Source of the DNA: Clarireedia homoeocarpa
Taxonomy: Eukaryota > Ascomycota > Leotiomycetes > Helotiales > Rutstroemiaceae
Assembly (NCBI GenBank): GCA_001465935.1
Contig: LNKV01000016.1
Span: 310,001 to 374,000, forward strand
Length of the DNA: 64,000 nucleotides
Reading direction: 5' to 3'
In this document: piece by piece, positions 48,568-58,725 of the stretch
Layout: every line of letters starts with the position of its first letter
Numbering within the stretch: the first letter of the stretch is position 1
Made by a program: the position numbers and the translations under genes
Notes under the pieces: generated by a model
Databases searched by the model: none
Told to the model about the DNA's origin: nothing
What the model saw: the letters and a program-made list of their open reading frames with translations, nothing else

Positions 48568-49603
48568 AATTTCTTTTGTGATAAACTGGGTGGGATGAAG
48601 ATAGTTAAAATTAGATGAGATGGAAGAAAACAGAAAGATTCGGTTCTGGATTACAAGTTGCAATATACCCATACAATGAAAACAACATATATTCAAGAAT
48701 GACTACATTACATACACCAAATAAGTCGAAGTTATGTTTTACATATGATACTACATTACCAGACTATTCATCGCAGAACGCACTTTCGCCTTCGACAAAA
48801 GCCGCAGACATTTCTCACTTAGTGTTCCTTGCAGAATCGCAACATACATGCAAGCACTTAATCGACATCAAACATTGACATACTAATTGATGCCCAAGTC
48901 TTCCCTTATGGAATGATATAGCTCACCTACCTCCCTATCTCCTGCCGCGGATAACTCAGCCCCTCACAGCTTAGGCTGCGAGAAGACAATTTGCTTGTAT
49001 ATAGTAACTAGAAAAGTGCCGGTTCACCGGTTAGTGTTTGTGCTTTGTGTAGGTGCTGGACTACATACAGTATAGTATGCATTGGATGTGTGGTCAAGAA
49101 TGTGATAGGTTGTTGAAGTGAATTAGCTTTACTGTGGATGGTCTTTTTGTGTTTTGTAGTATGGGCATTGTGAGAAGTCTGGAGACTTGAGCATCTGTGT
49201 TGGGATTTGCTTCGCTGTGCTATTCTCTGAGATGGAGTTGGTGGATTCTTCTAGCTGGGAAATGTCAGCGAGAGAGATTGTGTGTAGATATGCATAATAC
49301 CCGGACATTCAGGCATGCATGAACTATTTTCTTCACTCGGCTTGTTCTGAGTGAAAAGAAAAATTAGAAAAGAGGATTGTTTCCCAGTCATAAGATAATT
49401 AATCTGAATGTGCATCTCGAAAAGGTCTCCATGAGAACAAATTGGGTTAGCTAGCTACTCCGCCCTCGTAATGTAAATATATACTACCCCCTTACATCCT
49501 CAAAATAAACTGTATACAAGAAAAGAAACATGATTCCTCCATCAAATATCATGTCTAGAAGTCGACTCCCCGCCCCAAACCCTCACCGCACTCAAAAATC
49601 CAT
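48568..49603. other. 3'-3' intergenic spacer
   Basis: About 1 kb between the convergent MFS and pectate lyase genes. A frame at 48615-48878 (87 codons) directly after the MFS stop has no support. Nothing else recognised. Confidence 0.6.
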
Positions 49604-50770
49604 CTAGAACTTAAGAGTAACACCCGCAGTGCCAACAACAGCAGCCTTAACAGCACTGCTCTTCAAAGCAGTGTACTTGTAAGGAAGCGAGCTAGCAATG
49701 AGCGTACCTGCCTTGGCCTCGTTAGCCGCACCACCAAAGTCGTTACCGGTAGCAACGGCGTATCCAGCATCGGTACTGTACAAAGGCTTCTTAGATCCGA
49801 CGAAGACGTTGCCTTCGACGAGGGCCTGGGCGCCGTCGCGGGTGTTGATGCCGTCGGATACGTTGTTGTAGTAGTTGTTGTAGATGTGGGCGGTACCGAA
49901 ACGAATGGATGGGCCGCGGGAGTTGATGTTTTGCCAGAAGCTGGAGGGGAGGATAGTTAGTATGATGGAAAGGGTAGGGTTTGGATAGGAAAGTCATACT
50001 TGTTAGCGTAGGTTACGCGGAGGTGTCCCTTATCCTCAGCTCCGTTGGAGTCGGAGTGTCCGATGAGAGATGCCTTCCAGTGGTCATGGATGAAGGAGTT
50101 GGAAAAGGTGACATAGTCAGATGCGTGCGTAACATCGAAGAGACCATCGTAGTAGTCCTTGTCGTGATCCCGGTTGGAAGAGAGATCAACGTGGTCAACC
50201 CAGACGTTGGTGGAGTATTCTATAGGAAATCGATTAGCACAACATCCAATGCGTATCATTATCCCGACTGCGGTAACGCACGAATTCCAAGAGCGTCACC
50301 GTTGGCGGCGAGAACTTCCTTGATGGCCAAGTTACGGATGATAACGTTGCTTTGCTTCTTGACGAGTCTGCAGATCTGTTAGTCCCAAGTATGAATTCTT
50401 GCACAAAAAGGGTAGCATACAATCCGAAACCAGTCAAAACGACGCTGGAGTCCTTTCCAATGATGGTGGTATCACTGGCAACCTTAACTTGATTGGCTTT
50501 TTGGGTGATAGGGCCGCTAACAACAACGACAGTGTTTCCAGCAGTGGCAGCCTTGGTGAACTGAGCGTAGGTAGAGACGGTGGTAGTGACATCTCCAGTT
50601 CCTCCCTTGGTACCTCCGTTTGTGCTTGCGTATCCAATGGAGCAAGACTCGGTGATAGTAGCACGCTTGGCGATTTCAGCACGATCAACAGGATCTCCGT
50701 TTGTGGTTGGTGTTGGTGCAGCAGATGCGACAGCGGCCAAAAGACCAGCGGAAAGAATGGAGAACTTCAT
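49604..50770 (-). CDS. secreted pectate lyase, polysaccharide lyase family 1
   Basis: Four exons (50770-50421, 50367-50282, 50219-50000, 49940-49604; introns 53, 62 and 59 bases) give 330 residues. It cleaves de-esterified polygalacturonan by beta-elimination with Ca2+. Signal peptide MKFSILSAGLLAAVASA is followed by a short propeptide ending in KR (AEIAKR), a Kex2-type site. The parallel beta-helix shows family blocks: VIIRNLAIKEV, NVWVDHVDL with the Asp ligand, DGLFDVTHASDYVTFSNS, WKASLIGHSDSN, and HLRVTYANNFWQNINSRGPSIRFG, in which the RGPSIR pair holds the catalytic-site arginine. HIYNNYY is the next coil. Length is usual for small fungal PL1 enzymes. A TATA-like element lies about 145 bases upstream. 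Likely a plant-cell-wall degrading enzyme. Confidence 0.95.
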
Positions 50771-52117
50771 AGTGAATGTATTTTTCAGCGAAAGTGAGAG
50801 ACCTGCTCAAAAAGTATGATATTGCAGGTAAAAGAGTGTAAAGTTTGTGAACATAGAGAAAGTGAGATAAAGTTGTTGGAATGATCGTGAGAAGACAGAA
50901 TCGTCCTCAGATTATATACAGGAATGTTTTGGCGCTGCGATCTTATCATCTTGGGGCATGTTCTGCCAAGTCTATTCATTCAAGATATCATCATTGTTCA
51001 TAAGCTAAGGGGAGGATCGCAAGCCGCTCACACGATCAAACATTTTCCGTCCATCCAGAACCCAGCGAAAAGAACAGTGACAAACACTCCACGACGTGGA
51101 AGACCGAAGCACCGGATAGTGGAAGGGAGGGAAAGCCAAGCTCAAAGGTGGTGCGCTCACACAGGAACAAGATTCAAACTCCATGCAGAATCCCGCAAAG
51201 CCAAGAGCAAAACCATGCTAGAGCATAGGGTGGAACATTTTGTGCGGTTTGGGGTTGTCTACACCGAAAGCCAAGAAAGTCTAGAAGGCCATCCGCTGTA
51301 TGCAACTCCAGCAGACACATCGAAACATCTTGGCGGAAAGAAGGGATGAACGGTGAAGCAGGGAAGAAGCCAGGCCGGCACTCGCGTACTCGACAATCTA
51401 GTGCAACGCTTGAAAGTTCTTGATGTATATAGCATCGACATCATAATTCGATTTGTGACATGCGACAACTGTCTCGCCGTCAATGAGCTTTTCGTCGCGT
51501 CAAAAACCCATCAATCTGTATAGCAAAGTCTCCAAACGTCGCAACAAGATGGAAAGGTGTGGGAATGCTGGTTACGCATACCAAGAAAAGCCAAGCAACA
51601 GCATTGGACATTCATGCCCCTCAAATATATGGAGTTTATGATTGGTTTCCCCAATTGACGAATCGGGGAAAAGATTGAATGTTAAACAATGCACCCCAGG
51701 TTAAGTGACAAGCAAGACTAACGTTTCAAAACAATCTTTAGAACCATAATTACAGTAATGAGCATCGCGCTTCGGTCGAAGAACTTCATACCAAAAGTAG
51801 ACGGCTGGTCGGCTTTCTGGAAAGATCTGCTCGTTCCCACCAGTAAATACATCATAATTTACATTTTTGACGTAGAACTAACTTAGTTCTAGAACTATGG
51901 ATAATACTCGAAACTCGTGACTCGCACTTCGCAACTCGTATCTCGTATAGGAGGGTACATATAACAATCTACCAATCGTACCCAGAAGTGGACGGGCGGA
52001 CATCTTCTGAGCCATTGCAATCTGTATCGCGAAAGACAACATCCAGATTTAATGAAAAAGGGTCCCAGCAACCGCTGCGCTGGGCCGGACATCAACAGTT
52101 GAGAAAAAGTCCGATCG
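50771..52117. other. intergenic, same-strand genes
   Basis: About 1.35 kb containing the pectate lyase promoter and the 3' end of the SGNH hydrolase gene. The frame at 50924-51349 (141 codons, plus strand) shows no family resemblance and reads across the promoter. Confidence 0.55.
50911..50919 (-). promoter_or_regulatory. TATA-like element of the pectate lyase gene
   Basis: The minus strand reads TGTATATAAT here, about 145 bases upstream of the lyase ATG, a normal distance for an inducible fungal promoter. The assignment rests on sequence and position only. Confidence 0.5.
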
Positions 52118-52855
52118 CTAGAAGAGCTCTGCAAGAGCAAGTTTCTCCACCAGCCACGCGTCCCAAATTTTATACCCAGCTCCGTTCAAGTGAACATGGT
52201 CTGCATAATGCGCTTCCCAATCGGTCGCCGGCGCCGCCAACCATTCCGTGTTGGGAAACTCGGAAGCTAACTTCTTCAGGTCCTCGTTACTCCTATCCAC
52301 GTCGGTGAGATGCACGTCTTTCTTGTGGAAGAGAGCGGTGACTATGATTCTTGCTTGAGGAAACGTTCTTCTCAGGGCCTCTAGGTGAAGAGCGAATTGG
52401 TACAGCTGTTTTTCTGATAGACTTCGTCCAGGTTTTGTCAGGTCGTTTGAGCCGATATTGATGATGACGATTCGCACTTTTGTCTGGGTTTTGAGCTTTT
52501 GAAGCAGCCCTCTGTTCATCCGGTACAACACGTTCGGGATCGTATCACCACCCACGCCCGCATTGAAAATGTACGGTTTCAATCTCAGATCCAGATCCAG
52601 GTCTGTGGTCTTGAACCGCTCGAGCATGCTGGAACCTATGAGGAGGAGCCGGTAGGTTTCCGGCGAGGCATTGTCAAGCTCGGGGAAGTGTGTTTCGACG
52701 GTAGTGTCTTCAGATCTCTTTTTCCACTTGGAGTTTTGCTCTATCTGATGATTCAGGGCATCATCAGAGAGATCCAATAATTGCGAATACTTTCCCGAGG
52801 GTGGTTCGTCTACAGGTGTGGTAGAAGATGAAGACATCGGCGATGCGGATGCCAT
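52118..52855 (-). CDS. SGNH/GDSL-type hydrolase, probably intracellular
   Basis: Single exon, 245 residues, no signal peptide. All four SGNH blocks are visible: block I LLLIGSSM (residues 71-77, nucleophile probably S76), block II Gly in NAGVGGD (about 102), block III INIGSND with Asn at about 137, and block V DHVHLN with Asp219 and His222. Block I reads GSS instead of the common GDS. The overall form resembles the platelet-activating-factor acetylhydrolase catalytic-subunit group, small esterases that remove acyl or acetyl groups. The first 60 residues are Ser-rich and then charged. Substrate unknown; neighbours give no hint. Confidence 0.88.
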   Translation of the reverse strand: MASASPMSSSSTTPVDEPPSGKYSQLLDLSDDALNHQIEQNSKWKKRSEDTTVETHFPELDNASPETYRLLLIGSSMLERFKTTDLDLDLRLKPYIFNAGVGGDTIPNVLYRMNRGLLQKLKTQTKVRIVIINIGSNDLTKPGRSLSEKQLYQFALHLEALRRTFPQARIIVTALFHKKDVHLTDVDRSNEDLKKLASEFPNTEWLAAPATDWEAHYADHVHLNGAGYKIWDAWLVEKLALAELF

Positions 52856-54015
52856 TATTGCGGGCGGCGGAACACGGATTCAACGAGTGAGGGGATGTAA
52901 TGGCGATTGGATGTGGTGTGGTACATGGATGGTTCAGTGATACAAATATATATGATGCGCGATATGCAACTCAGCCGCATGGCCTCAATACTGCAGCTTA
53001 CATAGGCCCGCAACGGCGAATGAGTCAACAGAACATAAACTTGGGAATCATCGGCGCCCAAGTTTGCGTCTTGCCCGGGTCATGTACAATTAATTGCTAA
53101 CCGGCAAGACACCCCAAAATGAAGCAATTCCGGCAGCGTGCGCTCTGTCTGACACATTAGTAGGTGGACTATGGGACGAGAATTGGACGACCCGAGAACT
53201 ATCATCTTTTGGAGAAGGAATGGATTCCCCCAATATGCAATTAGGAAGTCATCAGGTAGTCGCGCAGCCCTTTGGTTCGAAGATTAATTTTCATTCTGGT
53301 GTTGGCAGGTCTGGAAAGTGATTCAGTTCGAAGCTAGCTAATTTTCGGTCGTGCTATGCCTAGGGCTGTCGACCTCATACATTAGCCAACGTCTAGCCTC
53401 CCTCATCTAATCAACCATTCCGGTAAATATTCTTGTTCATATGAATCCGCCTTGATTCTGGATGAAGCCATAAATACGATTAGAACAATAAGTTGTTCAG
53501 AGAGCACGTTGCCGTGTATGCATGGCTGAAGCCACACACCTTTTCAGCCACGCAACCTACAACCGATACCCGCAAATTCTCCACTGCATAGTCAAACACG
53601 TAATCCCCCTATTTATTGCTACTAGGCACTAATATAGTTGAAAGTATGTGTCTAAAAATTTCCCTAAACGATGTAAACTCCATACACGCATCTAATGCAA
53701 TTCCCAAAGGAAGGATATCATACAAAATCTTGGGAATTTGCGTCGCCAATCAACATGAGGCCCAATTCATAACCCAACACGCCACAGACTCTATCCACCT
53801 TGATCCCTCTTTCCTCATGCTGTAAGCCTCGTTACTGTTCAAATTCTAAAGGAAAATAGATACCCGAACAAAACCCAATGCCCAATGCCCAGTGCCCAAA
53901 TTTAAAATACCTCTGCCATCATGCCAAAGCGCCAATGTCATCAGCGCGATTTTTCTTCGTGCATGCCACATCAAACCATCCCTAATAGTCTGTCTACCCC
54001 TCGACCCTGCTTAAC
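52856..54015. other. intergenic, same-strand genes
   Basis: About 1.2 kb between the transcription-factor 3' end and the hydrolase start. Short frames (52900-53100, 53094-53321, 53616-53825) are unsupported. A CCCAATGCCCAATGCCCAGTGCCC repeat-like stretch lies near 53877-53898. Confidence 0.55.
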
Positions 54016-56266
54016 TTAATGGTCGCGCGTCAACGCATTAGTCCCCATTTCGAGGTCCTTTCCAAAGTTGACGTGCGGCCAGCCATTGGCCAAGTCTACT
54101 GACGACCAGTTATCCTGATTGCAAGTCGCGAATTGATATATGATATCCGTGCATAGATCCTTGATCGAAGGAACGATCTCTGTGAATGATATGCAAGGTG
54201 TATTGAGCGTGGGTTGATCGGAGCAGGGTGGCATTGCGCTGACTTCAATGGTCCATCGTTTAAGCTCCTCGCATAGTAGTTTAAAGTTCCAAACACTATT
54301 CTTCTGCACTTGGCCATCAACGTAAATGAGCATCCTCTCAAATTTGTCAATGAAAGTGTCGAGATAGTATCGAAGGTTCGCAGCTTGCCGAATCTGCTCG
54401 CCATTGAGGGTTGGGGCGTCGCAGCCTTCCGTAAACTTGCCCAGGAGCAGCAATATATAGAATAGATCCAGATAGTTTGGAGCTATAAGAACATCAAAGT
54501 CTGCGGATGTGAAGTTCAACCAGACATCTAGATATTCTTTTGCCGCTTGCAGGCACCGAATCAACGTCTCGGTTCTTGCAGAAGAATGGTACCATGAATT
54601 TCGGTTGGATTGTGGCATCAGAAATTGATCTGAGTCGGCTCGTAGAGCGTGAAGACCGATTTCATTGACATAGGTGCGTAAGTGATAGTAGGAGGACATT
54701 AAAAGAGCTACATTGGTTTAGCACGGTCAACAAATGGAGCGATTGCAGACACTCACGGTTATTCCATGCTTGTGCAGGGAAAGATCTCTGCATCTCCTGA
54801 AACTTCTGGGCGAAGGACTTGTTCAGGATCTCGATGCGAACGGGATCCAGCTTAGCTAGCTGGCCATGATTTGAGTAGTCGAAGGCATCATTGACTTCAT
54901 CTCCCAGTCTCTGAAGACGCGTAAAGTATGGCAGCATTATATCGGATTCAGAGAGCTTGACCTTCGCCAACAACTGACTACATTCCTCAATATAATCGTG
55001 GTACTTTAAGCTATTAGGCTTCCTAAGTCCACGACATAAACTGCATACTGGGTTAGTTCATGACACTGAAGTTCGCTAGGAAAGCTTACGGCGAAGTTAA
55101 ACAATAACAGCCGACAAGAGTTCTCATTTGCTCCAATTGGCTGGCTGTTGTACTGGTTCTCAAGTCCGCTGGAAGCGGCATTTGCGTGTCCATGTCGAAA
55201 ATGTTGGAATTGGTTACTCGTGGTGCTTCGTATGGTTTGTGAAGTTTCAAGTCAATAGCCATAGCATTTGCCATTTGCGTGAGTTGAAATAACTGTTGAG
55301 TATCTGGGTCATAATGATGATGGTACCTATCATAGAAAGTCAGTACAGATGTCTCTGGCATATTTACTGGTAGCGGTACCAAGCAAGATATACAAGCAAC
55401 CCCTGCAGCAAATCAATACTCTTCTCTCCTCTCGTTATCACACGTCGACCTAGAGTTTCGCGCAGTTCATGCTCAAGAAGACTCTGAAGATTCATATTTG
55501 ACTGGGCGGTGGCTGCCAGAACTGCAAGTAATAAAAATGGCCGCTGCTGCCGGAGAACGTTTAATGAAGTGTTGGGCGGTAATATTACGAACGGAAAACT
55601 AAAAGTACGCGATTCGAAGTCCATGATAGCTGCCTCGGCCTTCTTGATGGTTACAATACCCTTCGTGATTACATCATGGTCTAGGAAGTTGAGAAGCCCG
55701 AACGATGTTGTGCCATGGAATGGCTGGAATGGTTTGGGAATCGCCATCTGTAACGAAGAAAAAGGAATCTCGAGCATTTCAGCAAGATCCAATTGCAATT
55801 GTTCTGAGGATGAAGCGGACGTGCTGGTGGATGACGGAGCGGACTCTTTCCCTTCTTGAGTTTTTGCTGCAAGAAGATTCAAGATACCGTCCAGTTTCTG
55901 CTCCATTTCCGCAACTCGACTGATGATGAGTCAGCACTGAAGATCCAATGAATACTGAAGAGACCTCGAGGGGATTCAACCCACAGTTTAGAAGATCTCA
56001 ACTTCTTCGGTCGCGGTTTGGTCTCTAGGAATACACATTTCTTTCCGACCTTCAGGCACCTATACGCTAGTTAGTTAAATTAACCAGCAAACAAATGAAT
56101 CCATCGACAATAAGAAAGGGTAGAATTGCCTGTCACAACAAGTAGTATCTGATTTGCTTGGTATACATCTGCCTTTGGATGACCTGCATGCTTCACATGA
56201 GCGCCTGAGTTTTGGGCCAGGTCTTTCCCCCTCGACCGCTACCGCTATCGGAACAGAATCAGCCAT
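54016..56266 (-). CDS. Zn2Cys6 (fungal binuclear cluster) transcription factor
   Basis: Six exons (56266-56130, 56059-55985, 55919-55380, 55326-55090, 55040-54757, 54707-54016) give 654 residues. The zinc cluster is C24-x2-C27-x6-C34-x9-C44-x2-C47-x6-C54, preceded by the basic KLRR. It is followed by basic KPRPKKLRSSK and a short coiled coil (RVAEMEQKLDGILNLLAA), the usual dimerisation element. The middle region contains the typical LAWYHHHYDPDTQQLFQLTQMANAMAIDLKL block of this regulator class, so it should bind DNA as a dimer at CGG-type sites. The first intron, between C44 and C47, begins with GC rather than GT; all other introns are GT-AG. An upstream in-frame ATG at 56332 is possible. Its target is unknown, but an MFS exporter gene lies immediately upstream on the same strand. 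Confidence 0.88.
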
Positions 56267-56783
56267 GCTGCAGTTGAGCTCCTCAACGAGTTGAAAGTCG
56301 TACTTGGTAGGAAAATCGGATTCGAGAAGCACACGGAGTTGTCACGGAGTTGTCACAATAGTCATGCCGGCTCCAATACATTTAAAACGAATTTGGGGTA
56401 GAACTAGAATCATGATAATTTCATGATTTGATGTTCCAGGAGACCGGAACGAGATTAGAATCCGTGATTCCGCAACTAACCCTAATACGGAGGATACCGG
56501 GGGTATCCTCGCCAAGCCTTCGTCAGTCAGCAGCCGTGAGATCTGACGTTGTCGCATAGAACCCCTAAAATAAAACATATCACACAATTTGCAACACATG
56601 AGAGCTTTAAATTTACTAGAATGGCAGTGCACCCAGAACTTGCTTAGATGCGTAGGGCTAGCCTCTTTCATTCGTCTACTAAAACCGAACCGCCCAAACT
56701 CCGGAAAGAATTGTCCCTGGGTATAGACTCCAACCATAAATATCAACGTCTCCATTGCGAGATTAAACCATGTGGACATTATA
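56267..56783. other. spacer between MFS gene and Zn2Cys6 gene
   Basis: 517 bases holding the transcription-factor promoter and the MFS 3' end. An 11-base unit CACGGAGTTGT is tandemly duplicated at about 56334-56355, close upstream of the regulator's start. Confidence 0.6.
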
Positions 56784-58725
56784 TCAAGCAAACTTTCCCT
56801 CATCAGCACCATCCGTACCTAAGCCTTCCGGCCTGCCCCGCGGAGTGCTTGTATCGCCCAGAACCTGATTCTCTAACGCAGCTCGTTCGTCGACAGTCAT
56901 CTCGCTCTGCGCTTTCTTTATCTTGACGAATAATGATAGAATGATAAGTGAGGCTCCTGCGCATGCGACCTCGAAGAAAAAGACTGCGTGGTAGCTCCGT
57001 CTTATGCCCAAATGGTCTACCGTATATGTGTGCACGATGTCTGCAAAGCCAAGGCATACGGCAATCCCCAAATGAAGAAGGAGCATAATCACTGCACCAG
57101 CAAGGCCTTGCTGGGATTCCGATAGAGATGTGGTAAAGTAAATGTTCGCAACGGTGAAAGTGATATCGATGCCGACGGTCGCGCAAATCATAGAAGGAAA
57201 GATGTATGCCCACTAAGAGAGGTATAAGCTTGAAAGTTCGTATCCAGGAAGTCTCCGTACAATACTTACATAGTTTGCGCCTTGTGGGGCAATCGCAAAT
57301 AGAAGCGGCGCGACCACCCACGACGTCCCCGCTAGAAGAACAAGAAATGTTCCTGGAATTAAATGCAGCACGAAGCCTCCGGCAGTTGATAGGATGCATC
57401 CACCAAGGGCCATGGGGACATACCAAGCCACAATTTGCAATGGCGAAGCACCCATGACATCTGTCATGTAAAATGTCGCGTACAACAGGAATATCCCAAG
57501 TGAACCATAACATAAGAACAGAGCAAATATTAAAGGTGTCATATATGGTATATGGAAAAATGAGACCGGGATCAGGGGCTGCGTGTTTTGAGGACGGATT
57601 TCTATGTAGGCCGCAAGGAATAACAATAATGAGCCGACGATAAATAGAACATAGATATAGGGTGTTCTCCACCCATCTGGAGCATGCGATGAATCGATAA
57701 TAGCGAAGGTAAAGAGTATAAGGCCGATAACAATAACAATGGCTCCCAGCCAATCCATTTTCACCTCACTGGGGGTACCTTTATGTGCTTCGCGAGCCTG
57801 ACGCTTCTTGGCAATATCAGACGGAATCGTTAAGTAAGATGTGACAGCTGTTATGGCTGAAAGAACGCAGCCAATCCAGAAATACCAGCCCCACGAAGTG
57901 TATTCTGCTGTAACTCCAGCAAAGAATATTCCGATAAAAAATCCCATTGGTGCACATGCTCCATATATGGCAAAGACAAGGTTTTTCCGTGGTCCGGGCC
58001 GATAAATGATGCCAATGAGAGCGACGCTGGAGGGCAGATACAAGGCTGGACCGAGACCTTGAAGAGCACGGCAGAAATTTAGCATTACTAGATTAGTTGA
58101 AAACCCACCAACTAGACTCCACAACGTGAGCCAAACAAACCCTCCAACATATACCGGATAGCTCCCATACATGTCAGAAATGCGACCAAATATCAACAGG
58201 AAGCAAGCCAAGGTGAGCGAAAATGCACTTGCAGGCCACGTTGAAGATGCTGCTGGGATGTCCAGCTTTTTTACCAGTGTAGGCAGTATAACCGTAAAGC
58301 CAGAAACAAAATATTCCTGTATTATCTTAGTTCAGATTCCGGACCACGTGACTGGAAAGACTTACGCTGAGGACTTGAGACATAGAAATCGAGAAGACGA
58401 AGCCATATTCAGCCCATTTGGAGTGGAAGATTTCAGGTCTTTGTCTACCCAGTCGCTCGATCCTTGCTTCTGGAGTTTCATCTGGGTCCTCTCGAGTTTG
58501 TGCGCCGTCTTCATCACTTCGAGTAGTAGCTTGCTGTTGTCCGCGCCTAGGATGTGCTGGAGCAGATGGGCTTGAAGTGGCATCTCCGTCCTCGGACATC
58601 ACTGGGTTAGTATTCGAAGGTGAATTTGGCGATGTAAATATTGAATCTGAGTTGCCACCTGCCAGGGCTTTTGTAGATGCATCCTTGCGATTCGAATGCT
58701 GCATGGACCTGGCCTTTGTATCCAT
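56784..58725 (-). CDS. MFS exporter, 14-helix drug:H+ antiporter (DHA2) type
   Basis: Three exons (58725-58366, 58316-57270, 57212-56784; introns 49 and 57 bases, all phase 0) give 611 residues. After a cytosolic Ser/Pro-rich N-terminus of about 105 residues, the membrane part starts at GFVFSISMSQVLSEYFVSGF. Motif A-like GRISDMYGSYPVYVGG follows helix 2, and RALQGLGPALYLPSSVALIG is the motif B region of helix 4 with its Arg. Motif C-like GACAPMGFFIGIFFAG is in helix 5. Thirteen to fourteen helices can be counted. The family exports drugs, toxic metabolites or small organic compounds, and this form is close to aminotriazole-resistance-type carriers. Residues after the last helix are short and polar. 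The downstream Zn2Cys6 gene on the same strand may control it. Confidence 0.92.

Noticed and set aside
55920..55984. Alternative intron 2 of the Zn2Cys6 gene ending at a GAG acceptor
   Set aside because: A donor at GTCTCT with a GAG acceptor also keeps the frame, but GTGGGT...CAG is a stronger pair and was preferred.
56803..57753. 316-codon frame within the MFS exporter gene
   Set aside because: Shifted frame of the exporter's coding exons; the exporter frame itself shows all family motifs.
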